A stretch of 8,021 nucleotides of DNA from an uncultured Clostridia bacterium (GTDB lineage: Bacteria; Bacillota; Clostridia; Oscillospirales; Acutalibacteraceae): positions 1-8,021 of the forward strand of contig CAMYWU010000059.1 of assembly GCA_947302895.1 (NCBI GenBank). The letters run 5' to 3'. A program made the translations under genes and the position numbers. Under the pieces are notes generated by a model, which was not told the DNA's origin, did not search any database, and saw nothing but the letters and a program-made list of their open reading frames with translations. Of this stretch, positions 1 through 5,324 are shown piece after piece; the first letter of the stretch is position 1; every line of letters begins with the position of its first letter.

Positions 1-60
1 CACCGCAAGCGGTCCCCCTCCCTTTACAAGGGAGGCAAATATGTTTCTCGCTGCGTTCGG
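1..60. repeat. Palindromic intergenic repeat-like sequence at the left edge (partial)
   Basis: Two small hairpins lie side by side. ACCGC-AA-GCGGT is at 2-13, and CCTCCCTT-TAC-AAGGGAGG is at 17-35, an 8-bp perfect stem with a 3-nt loop. The base composition is far more G/C-rich than the other spacers of this window. I recall similar sequences as dispersed intergenic repeats in gut Clostridia, but that is memory and not a search. No T-run follows on either strand, so it does not look like a good intrinsic terminator for nadC, which ends just to the right. The element probably continues beyond the window. Confidence 0.4.
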
Positions 61-67
61 TCAATTA

Positions 68-925
68 TTATTCTATTGGTTTTAAGTTTTTAAGACTGAA
101 ATCAAGAATGGGTGCGCTGTGGGTTAAAGCTCCGCAGGAAACAAAATCAACGCCAACCTCGGCAATTTCCTTAAGTCTTTCCTTGGTTACGTTTCCGCTG
201 CACTCGGTCTGAGCTTTGCCGTTTATCATTTTAACAGCGCTTCTCATTGTTTCATTATCCATATTATCAAGCATAATGATATCCGCACCTGCGTCAAGCG
301 CCTCCTGAACCTGCTCAAGAGTTTCGGTTTCAATTTCAATCTTGCGAACAAAGGGCGCATAATCCTTTGCCATTTTGATTGCGGCAGTTATTGAGCCCGC
401 TGCGCCGATATGGTTATCCTTAAGCAAAACGCCGTCCGAAAGATTATATCTGTGGTTCGTTGCGCCTCCAACCTTAACAGCGTGCTTTTCAAAGGGGCGC
501 ATATTCGGGGTTGTTTTTCTTGTGTCGAGCAAAACGGTTTTGTAGCCCTCAAGCTCGTCCATATATTCCCTTGTCATCGTTGCAATACCGCTCATACGCT
601 GGAGATAGTTTAGCGCCGTTCTCTCGCCGCTGAGAAGCGCCTTGATATCGCCATAAATAACACCGATCAAATCGCCCTTTTCGATTTTATCGCCGTCTTT
701 AAATTCGGTTTCAAAATAGCTGTTTTCATCAAGCAGCCTGAAAGTGCGGACAAAAACATCAAGTCCGCAGAGGATTCCGCTCTGCTTACAGATGAGCTGA
801 GCTTTTCCGTTTTTATCCTCGGGCATAACTGCGTTTGTTGAAACATCCTCCGAGGTTATATCCTCTTTAAGAGTGTTGATAATATAATCATCAACATTAA
901 CCTTCATTGTTACACCATTTAGCAT
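68..925 (-). CDS. nadC: Nicotinate-nucleotide pyrophosphorylase (quinolinate phosphoribosyltransferase)
   Basis: This cytosolic enzyme converts quinolinate and PRPP to nicotinate mononucleotide, CO2 and pyrophosphate, the step that commits quinolinate to NAD. With the chosen start it has 285 residues, normal for the family. The N-terminal domain (about 1-105) leads into ERTALNYLQR (101-110). The barrel domain carries DTRKTTPNMR (134-143), the KHAVKVGGATNHR...LLKDNHI block (147-173), the EIET acid pair (197-200), MLDN (218-221) and ECSGNV (241-246, phosphate binding, usually SGG/SGN). The frame is open to 955, but ATG 925 has the best Shine-Dalgarno site (GAGG, 6 nt spacing). ATG 907 is a weaker alternative. 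The start lies inside nadB (29-base overlap), so the two are probably co-transcribed and translationally coupled. Identity is secure; only the exact start is open. Confidence 0.96.
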   Translation of the reverse strand: MLNGVTMKVNVDDYIINTLKEDITSEDVSTNAVMPEDKNGKAQLICKQSGILCGLDVFVRTFRLLDENSYFETEFKDGDKIEKGDLIGVIYGDIKALLSGERTALNYLQRMSGIATMTREYMDELEGYKTVLLDTRKTTPNMRPFEKHAVKVGGATNHRYNLSDGVLLKDNHIGAAGSITAAIKMAKDYAPFVRKIEIETETLEQVQEALDAGADIIMLDNMDNETMRSAVKMINGKAQTECSGNVTKERLKEIAEVGVDFVSCGALTHSAPILDFSLKNLKPIE

Positions 926-2222
926 AGAAATCCTCATCCTTTCTTCTGATTTCATTTAAAATAAGCTCCCTGAATTCCTTTTCCCTTTCCTCTTTTCCCG
1001 GATAGGATTTAAGGTCAACATCGGGGAATTTATCATCCTTAACCGATTTATCAACTGCAATCATTTCCGCCGCTCTCTGAGCAAAAACAAGGCTTTCAAG
1101 AAGCGAATTTGATGCAAGACGGTTTTTGCCGTGAACTCCGTTGCAGGCAGTTTCGCCAACTGCATAGAGATATTTCATCGAGGTTGCGCCATTTGTATCG
1201 GTTTTAACGCCGCCCATCATATAATGCTGGGCAGGAGTTACGGGAACAGCATCCTTTGTTATATCGTATCCCTCATCCATACAAGCCTCAAAGATATTCG
1301 GGAAACGCTCCCTTGCTTCCTCGCTTGTCATATTCGGAAGGGTTAAATAAACATGGTCGGTGCCGAATTTCTTCATCTCTTCAACTATTGCGTTTGTAAC
1401 AACATCACGGGGCTGAAGCTCATCGGTGAAGCGCTCGCCCTTTTCGTTGAGAAGGATTGCGCCCTCGCCTCGAACGCTTTCGCTGATAAGGAAGCGTCTG
1501 CCCTTCTTTTTGCTGTAAAGCGTTGTCGGGTGAATCTGGATGTAGTTCATATCCTGAAGCTCAACGCCGTGCTTTAAGCTCAAAGCAAAAGAATCGCCCG
1601 TTATGTGGGGAAAATTGGTTGAATTAAGGAATAATCCGCCGATTCCGCCCGTTGCAAGAACAACATTTCTTGCAATAATAGCGCCGCTTTCGCCGAAATC
1701 ATCCTGGCAGACAATTCCGTAGCACTCATTATTCTTTTCAATAAAATCAATCATCGTTGTTTGCTCAACGAAGGTTATATTGCTTCTCTGTTTTGCGATA
1801 TAGAGCAGTCTGTCCGTAATCTGTTTGCCTGTTTCATCCTTATAATGAAGAATGCGGTTCTGACGGTGGGCGCCCTCCCTTGTATAGTCATACTCTCCGC
1901 CGTCCTCGGTATCAAACTGAACGCCGAGGTCAATAAGGGTCTGGATAACATCCTGGGAGTTTTCTATCATAACTCTGACTGCTTCGGGGTTGTTTTCATA
2001 ATGACCCGCCTTCATTGTATCCTCAAAATAGCAATCAAAATCATCAATGCTTTTCAAAACGCAAACTCCGCCCTGAGCAAGATAGGAATCCGCATCCTTC
2101 AAGTCCTCTTTTGTTATAAGAAGAATGTCCTTATTTTTTGGCAAACAAAGCGCTGTGTAAAGACCTGCAACGCCCGAGCCGACTATAACCGTATCCGTAT
2201 AAATATAGTTTTCCTTTTTCAT
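897..2222 (-). CDS. nadB: L-aspartate oxidase, short clostridial form
   Basis: This FAD enzyme oxidises L-aspartate to iminoaspartate, which NadA condenses with dihydroxyacetone phosphate to give quinolinate. The protein is 441 residues from ATG 2222. The frame extends four codons to a TTG at 2234, which has no ribosome site; AAGG lies close before ATG 2222. The N-terminal Rossmann FAD motif is VIVGSGVAGLY (12-22), and the second FAD segment is NVVLATGGIGGLF (186-198). Family active-site residues are visible as TREGAHR (E116), QIHPTTLY (H231), QPRDVV (R272) and PAQHYMMGGV (H333). GKNRLASNSLLE (365-376) is the flavin-binding C-terminal signature. E. coli NadB is about 540 residues; this protein lacks most of the C-terminal helical domain found there. 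It is the first gene of the nadB-nadC operon. Confidence 0.96.
   Translation of the reverse strand: MKKENYIYTDTVIVGSGVAGLYTALCLPKNKDILLITKEDLKDADSYLAQGGVCVLKSIDDFDCYFEDTMKAGHYENNPEAVRVMIENSQDVIQTLIDLGVQFDTEDGGEYDYTREGAHRQNRILHYKDETGKQITDRLLYIAKQRSNITFVEQTTMIDFIEKNNECYGIVCQDDFGESGAIIARNVVLATGGIGGLFLNSTNFPHITGDSFALSLKHGVELQDMNYIQIHPTTLYSKKKGRRFLISESVRGEGAILLNEKGERFTDELQPRDVVTNAIVEEMKKFGTDHVYLTLPNMTSEEARERFPNIFEACMDEGYDITKDAVPVTPAQHYMMGGVKTDTNGATSMKYLYAVGETACNGVHGKNRLASNSLLESLVFAQRAAEMIAVDKSVKDDKFPDVDLKSYPGKEEREKEFRELILNEIRRKDEDFYAKWCNNEG
932..942 (-). promoter_or_regulatory. Ribosome binding site deciding the nadC start
   Basis: On the minus strand AAAGGATGAGG precedes ATG 925, leaving six bases between GAGG and the start codon. 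The in-frame ATG at 937 sits directly on top of the AAAGG, which leaves it no usable spacing. ATG 907 has only a weak GGTG-like sequence upstream. The site lies inside the 3' end of nadB, so ribosomes finishing nadB pass over it. Confidence 0.6.
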
Positions 2223-2264
2223 ATGCCTTACCAAATATATAAAAGTATATAATAATATAAATAA

Positions 2265-2293
2265 AATATATATTCTTTTTCATTTAAAGTCAA
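2265..2293 (-). promoter_or_regulatory. Predicted sigma-A promoter of nadB-nadC
   Basis: On the minus strand TTGACT (2293-2288) is followed by a 17-base spacer and TATATT (2270-2265), matching five of six consensus bases at each box. Transcription would start near 2258 and leave a very AT-rich leader of about 36 bases before ATG 2222. A 14-bp near-palindrome with one mismatched pair (TAAACTATAGTCTA, 2316-2329) lies about 23 bases upstream of the -35 box and could be an operator. I could not match it to a known NAD regulator such as NiaR or NrtR. Confidence 0.6.
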
Positions 2294-2357
2294 TAGATAT
2301 CTTATTAACACGAGATAAACTATAGTCTAAAATTATAAATATTAACGCCGAAAGCTA

Positions 2358-2386
2358 TTGACAAAGCTGTAAGAATGTGTTACTTT
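2358..2386 (+). promoter_or_regulatory. Candidate distal promoter facing murA
   Basis: A perfect TTGACA (2358-2363) is followed after 17 bases by TACTTT (2381-2386). The -10 box is poor (three of six), but a TG pair at 2378-2379 gives it the extended -10 form TGnTACTTT. Transcription would start around 2392-2394, right at the beginning of the nested inverted repeat. The spacing and the exact -35 support it; the weak -10 argues for an activator-dependent promoter or a chance match. Confidence 0.35.
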
Positions 2387-2394
2387 TTTGTTAC
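2378..2394 (+). promoter_or_regulatory. Direct repeat matching a WalR/PhoP-type response-regulator box
   Basis: TGTTAC (2378-2383), five T bases, then TGTTAC (2389-2394) form an exact direct repeat with an 11-base period. This fits the published WalR (YycF) consensus TGTWAH-N5-TGTWAH, and its geometry is that of OmpR/PhoB-family boxes in general. A third, poorer copy, TGTAAG, is at 2368-2373, ten bases upstream. The box overlaps the -10 of the candidate distal promoter. It lies about 85 bases upstream of the nadB -35 and about 170 bases upstream of the main murA promoter. A chance match in AT-rich DNA is possible, and no regulator gene is in the window. Confidence 0.35.
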
Positions 2395-2397
2395 TGA

Positions 2398-2499
2398 TTT
2401 AAACAACAATATTTTGATAAATTCCTGCGCATTTTTAACTTTATACAAGATGTTGTATTCGTTTTAAAAGTTGCGCTAATATTTTGTTGTTTTTTAAAA
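2398..2499 (+). ncRNA. Possible structured leader or small RNA (nested inverted repeat)
   Basis: Five complementary segments nest around a GATG loop (2449-2452). They are ATACAA/TTGTAT (2443-2448 with 2453-2458), AACTTT/AAAGTT (2437-2442 with 2467-2472), GCGC/GCGC (2427-2430 with 2473-2476), AATATT/AATATT (2408-2413 with 2478-2483) and AAACAAC/GTTGTTT (2401-2407 with 2486-2492). Together they give about 29 pairs, with internal bulges of unequal size. The right arm runs into six T bases (2490-2495), like an intrinsic terminator. RNA from the candidate distal promoter would begin only a few bases before this element. It could be an attenuator, a short RNA of about 100 nt, or a protein-binding DNA palindrome. 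I recognise no known riboswitch or RNA family, and AT-rich sequence pairs easily by chance. Confidence 0.3.
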
Positions 2500-2531
2500 A
2501 TTACATTTTGGATAAAATAAGCATGGTTTTA

Positions 2532-2560
2532 TTTATTTCAAATGCTTTTTTTGATATAAT
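2532..2560 (+). promoter_or_regulatory. Predicted murA promoter (extended -10)
   Basis: TATAAT (2555-2560) is a perfect -10 box and is preceded by TGA, giving the extended form TGnTATAAT. The matching -35 position (2532-2537, TTTATT, 17-base spacer) is weak, which is common for extended -10 promoters. Transcription would start near 2567, inside the inverted repeat at 2561-2576, and leave a leader of about 74 bases before ATG 2641. Confidence 0.65.
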
Positions 2561-2576
2561 GCATAAGGTGTTATGC
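2561..2576. promoter_or_regulatory. Perfect inverted repeat over the predicted murA start site
   Basis: GCATAA-GGTG-TTATGC is a 6-bp perfect inverted repeat with a 4-base centre, abutting the -10 box. A protein bound here would block initiation. In RNA starting upstream it could form a small hairpin. It has the same 6-4-6 layout as ATACAA-GATG-TTGTAT at 2443-2458, although the arms differ in sequence. I do not recognise a regulator for it. Confidence 0.4.
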
Positions 2577-2640
2577 CATACATAAATTTGAGTTTTAATT
2601 AAATACTAATTTAAGATATATCCCATCAGGGGGAGAAAAA

Positions 2641-3927
2641 ATGGAAAATTTTGTTGTTACAGGCGGCCACGAGCTGTTTGGCGAAGTAAATATAAGCGGA
2701 GCAAAGAATGCCGCAGTTGCAATCATACCTGCCGCCATTCTTGCAAACGATAAGGTTACAATTGAAAATATTCCTCAGATAAGCGATGTTAAGCTCATTA
2801 TTGAAATTCTCAGCACAATGGGCGCAGATGTGAAGCTTATCAATAAGAATACAATTGAAATTGATACCTCACATATAAATTATCAGACTGTTGGCTACGA
2901 CCTTGCCTCACATTTCAGAGCAAGCTATTATCTCATCGGCGCAATGCTCGGAAGATTTAAGAAGGCAGAGGTTGCAATGCCCGGCGGATGTAATTTCGGA
3001 GTTCGTCCGATTGATTTACACATCAAGGGTTTTGAGATGCTCGGAGCGGATGTTGATATTATCGACGGTATGGTTTGCGCAAACGCAAGCAAGCTTGTCG
3101 GAGCTTCAATTTATATGGATACTGTTTCTGTTGGCGCAACAATAAATGTTATGCTTGCCGCAGTTCTTGCAAGGGGCAGAACAATTATTGAAAATGCTGC
3201 TAAGGAGCCCCATATAGTTGACCTTGCAAACTTCCTCAACTCAATGGGCGCAAATGTTAGAGGCGCAGGAACGGACGTTATCCGTATTGACGGCGTTGAG
3301 AAAATGCACGGCTGCACATATTCAATCATTCCCGACCAGATTGAAGCAGGAACATATATGGTTGCAGCGGCTGCATGCGGCGGCGACGTTCTTGTTAAAA
3401 ATGTTATTCCAAAGCACCTTGAATCAATCAGCGCAAAGCTTATTGAGGCTGGCGCAGAGATTATTGAATACGACGATGCGGTTCGTGTAACACGCTTTAA
3501 GCCGCTCAATAAGTGCAACGTTAAAACAATGCCCCACCCCGGCTTCCCAACTGATATGCAGCCCCAGATTGCGGTTCTTCTTTCAATTGCAAACGGAACA
3601 AGCATTCTTTCCGAAAGCGTTTGGGACAACCGTTTTCAGTATGTTGGCCAGCTTCTCAGAATGGGCGCAAACATTCAGGTTGACGGCAAAACGGCGGTTA
3701 TTGAAGGCGTTAGCAGATTAACGGGCGTTAACGTTAAGGCAACAGACCTCAGAGCAGGCGCAGCAATGATTATTGCAGGCCTGGTTGCAGAGGGCTCAAC
3801 AATAGTTGAAAACATCAACTATATTGACCGTGGATATGAGGATGTTGTTGTTAAATTCACAGCTCTCGGCGCAGATATCAAGCGAGTTGAAGTAAAAGAA
3901 AAAGAAGCAATCCCCTCAGCAGGATAA
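2641..3927 (+). CDS. murA: UDP-N-acetylglucosamine 1-carboxyvinyltransferase
   Basis: MurA transfers enolpyruvate from PEP to UDP-GlcNAc in the cytoplasm, the first committed step of peptidoglycan synthesis and the target of fosfomycin. The 428-residue length is typical. Visible family features are SGAKNAA (19-25, with K22 and N23), HFRAS (R93), and the loop MPGGCNFGVRPIDLH (113-127). C117 in that loop is the active-site cysteine, so fosfomycin sensitivity is expected (inference). PGFPTD (D305), ESVWDNRF (325-332) and TDLRAG (R371) complete the active site. The start is clear: ATG 2641 follows the strong site AGGGGGAGA by four to five bases. The gene stands alone between its own promoter and a terminator. 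Firmicutes often carry two MurA paralogs, and the sequence alone does not show which one this is. Confidence 0.97.
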   Translation: MENFVVTGGHELFGEVNISGAKNAAVAIIPAAILANDKVTIENIPQISDVKLIIEILSTMGADVKLINKNTIEIDTSHINYQTVGYDLASHFRASYYLIGAMLGRFKKAEVAMPGGCNFGVRPIDLHIKGFEMLGADVDIIDGMVCANASKLVGASIYMDTVSVGATINVMLAAVLARGRTIIENAAKEPHIVDLANFLNSMGANVRGAGTDVIRIDGVEKMHGCTYSIIPDQIEAGTYMVAAAACGGDVLVKNVIPKHLESISAKLIEAGAEIIEYDDAVRVTRFKPLNKCNVKTMPHPGFPTDMQPQIAVLLSIANGTSILSESVWDNRFQYVGQLLRMGANIQVDGKTAVIEGVSRLTGVNVKATDLRAGAAMIIAGLVAEGSTIVENINYIDRGYEDVVVKFTALGADIKRVEVKEKEAIPSAG

Positions 3928-3941
3928 AACAAATAAAAACA

Positions 3942-3975
3942 GCGGTTGCTGATTATCGGCAACCGCATTATTTTT
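3942..3975 (+). terminator. Intrinsic terminator after murA
   Basis: An 8-bp perfect G/C-rich stem, GCGGTTGC (3942-3949) with GCAACCGC (3959-3966), has a 9-base loop and is followed by TTATTTTT (3968-3975). It begins 14 bases after the murA stop and ends 15 bases before the walJ start. walJ therefore depends on read-through or on a weak promoter hidden here: TTGCTG at 3946 and TATTTT at 3969 have 17-base spacing but poor matches. Confidence 0.85.
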
Positions 3976-3990
3976 GAATGGAATTATATT

Positions 3991-4779
3991 ATGGCAAAAG
4001 TATGTCAGCTCTTTTCGGGGAGCAGCGGAAATTCAATATTCATATCATATAAGGATACAAAAATCCTTGTTGATGCAGGAGTGAGCAACAAAAGAATCTG
4101 CACAGCGCTTGATGAAATCGGCGAGAGCGCTGATGAGCTTTCTGCAATCTTTATAACACACGAACACATCGACCATACAAGCGGTCTTCGTGTTTTAGCT
4201 TCACGCCATAACATCCCCGTTTTTGCCCACAGCGCTGTTATTGATAAAATGATAAGCGAAAACATAATAAACGACAAGGTTGATATTCATCCTATTGAAA
4301 GCAATATGGAGCTTGGGGGATGCGAAATTCTTCCCTTTGCGCTTAGCCACGACAGCGTATCCTGCCACGGATACCGCTTCAATCTTGCAAACGGAAGAAG
4401 CATAGGAATCTGCACCGATACGGGATATGTTACAAATGAAGCAAGGCAAACCCTTTGCGGAAGCGATTTGGTTTTTCTTGAATCAAACCACGAAGTAACA
4501 ATGCTTCAAAACGGTTCCTATCCCTATTATCTTAAAAAACGAATACTCGGCGATTTCGGTCATCTTTCAAACTACGCAAGCAGTCAGTTTGCAAAGGAGC
4601 TTGTTTCAAGCGGAACAACAAGGCTTGTTTTAGCTCATTTAAGCCGTGAAAACAATCTTCCCGAAATTGCAAGGCAAACCGCACTCAGTGCCCTTCTTGA
4701 CGAGGGCTTTGAGGAAAACAGGGACTACAGATTATACATAAGCGCCCCTATCAACGACGAAAAGGCTATTTCTCTATGA
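3991..4779 (+). CDS. walJ: WalJ/YycJ-family metallo-beta-lactamase-fold hydrolase
   Basis: This 262-residue cytoplasmic metallohydrolase belongs to the YycJ/WalJ family. A Bacillus member has been reported to act as a 5'-to-3' exonuclease on double-stranded DNA; the activity of this protein is inferred. The N-terminal LFSGSSGNS (7-15) is typical of the family. The metal site is THEHIDH (56-62; H57, H59, D61, H62), with H120, D143 in CTDTG, H167 in ESNHE, H191 in FGHLS and H216 in LAHLS further along. The frame is open to a TTG at 3946, but that codon lies inside the terminator stem. ATG 3991 gives the family-like N-terminus MAKVCQLFSG, with only a weak GGA upstream. The stop overlaps the rlmH start. 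walJ near rlmH is also the arrangement in Bacillus and Staphylococcus, but no walRK genes are present here. Confidence 0.9.
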   Translation: MAKVCQLFSGSSGNSIFISYKDTKILVDAGVSNKRICTALDEIGESADELSAIFITHEHIDHTSGLRVLASRHNIPVFAHSAVIDKMISENIINDKVDIHPIESNMELGGCEILPFALSHDSVSCHGYRFNLANGRSIGICTDTGYVTNEARQTLCGSDLVFLESNHEVTMLQNGSYPYYLKKRILGDFGHLSNYASSQFAKELVSSGTTRLVLAHLSRENNLPEIARQTALSALLDEGFEENRDYRLYISAPINDEKAISL

Positions 4780-5258
4780 TAAAGATAAATATTATTGCCG
4801 TTGGCAAGCTTAAGGAAAGCTATCTTTGCGATGCCTGCGCTGAATATCTAAAGCGCCTTAAAGCATTTGCAAAAACCGAAATAATTGAAATTGGCGAATA
4901 TCGCTGCTCGGATAACCCCTCACCCTCCGAAATTAAAACGGTTATTGAAAAGGAGGGCGAAATAATTCTTTCAAAAATACCGAAGGGTTCTTTTGTTATT
5001 CCGATGTGTATTGAGGGAAAACAGCTTTCAAGCGAGGATTTTTCTTCAAAACTAAGCGAGGTTATGCTTGGCGGCTGCGGTGAATTTACCTTCATTATCG
5101 GCGGCTCCTTCGGGCTGAGCGATAAGGTTAAGCAAGCGGGAAATTTAAAGCTCTCCTTCGGAAAAATAACCCTCCCCCATCAGCTTATGCGAGTTGTTTT
5201 ATTGGAGCAGATATACAGAGCGTTTTCAATAATGAATAATTCAAAATATCACAAATAG
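4776..5258 (+). CDS. rlmH: 23S rRNA (pseudouridine1915-N3)-methyltransferase
   Basis: RlmH uses S-adenosylmethionine to methylate pseudouridine 1915 in helix 69 of 23S rRNA in the assembled 70S ribosome. The protein has 160 residues, the usual size, with a single SPOUT (trefoil-knot) domain. The SAM-binding knot is seen in FIIGGSFGLSD (106-116) and in LSFGKITLPHQLMRV (126-140), and the conserved tail ends YHK (158-160). The ATG overlaps the walJ stop in the arrangement ATGA. AAAAGG lies about ten bases upstream, so translation is probably coupled. The last codons and the TAG stop are part of the terminator stem. This 3' end is the equivalent of the staphylococcal orfX site used by SCC elements, but nothing is inserted here. 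Confidence 0.96.
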   Translation: MIKINIIAVGKLKESYLCDACAEYLKRLKAFAKTEIIEIGEYRCSDNPSPSEIKTVIEKEGEIILSKIPKGSFVIPMCIEGKQLSSEDFSSKLSEVMLGGCGEFTFIIGGSFGLSDKVKQAGNLKLSFGKITLPHQLMRVVLLEQIYRAFSIMNNSKYHK

Positions 5259-5289
5259 GGCAAAGCCTATTTGTGATATTTTCGTTTTT
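5243..5289. terminator. Bidirectional intrinsic terminator overlapping the rlmH 3' end
   Basis: A 17-bp perfect stem pairs 5243-5259 with 5266-5282 around a six-base loop (GCAAAG). The left arm includes the last four rlmH codons and the TAG stop. On the plus strand the stem ends in TTTT, and a T5 run follows at 5285-5289. On the minus strand the arm also ends in TTTT and runs into a moderately T-rich stretch, so it can also serve the operon that ends with radC at 5325. Confidence 0.85.
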
Positions 5290-5324
5290 ATGGTATTTAA
5301 TTATAATGCTAAGAGGATTGCATT

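Larger units (their letters stand above)
2223..2640. other. Divergent AT-rich intergenic region between nadB and murA
   Basis: These 418 bases separate two oppositely transcribed genes and contain no convincing reading frame. From left to right they hold the nadB leader and promoter (2223-2293), a near-palindrome at 2316-2329, and a candidate distal plus-strand promoter (2358-2386) overlapping a direct repeat (2378-2394). Then come a nested inverted repeat (2401-2492), an extended -10 promoter (2552-2560), a 6-4-6 inverted repeat (2561-2576) and the murA ribosome site AGGGGGAGA (2628-2636). For a housekeeping gene this upstream region is long and unusually structured. Confidence 0.8.

Noticed and set aside
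2223..2234. nadB start at TTG 2234
   Set aside because: No ribosome site precedes it, while ATG 2222 has one and aligns with the usual short lead into the FAD motif.
1761..2252. A 163-codon plus-strand open frame
   Set aside because: It runs antisense through nadB, whose conserved motifs are all intact. The antisense translation shows no recognisable motif, and its start has no ribosome site.
2223..2640. A known riboswitch upstream of nadB or murA
   Set aside because: The nadB leader is only about 36 AT-rich bases, and the murA-side structure lacks any conserved riboswitch core that I recognise.
3111..3629. A 172-codon minus-strand open frame
   Set aside because: It lies wholly antisense to murA, and its composition (many S, A, P and T) is what the complement of such a gene gives. 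Nothing supports it as a gene.
3946..3990. N-terminal extension of walJ from TTG 3946
   Set aside because: The codons lie in the stem and T-run of the murA terminator. ATG 3991 gives the family-like N-terminus.
5243..5324. An integrated SCC-like element at rlmH
   Set aside because: No recombinase gene, no duplicated direct repeat and no inserted DNA. The second copy of the core is inverted and belongs to the terminator hairpin.
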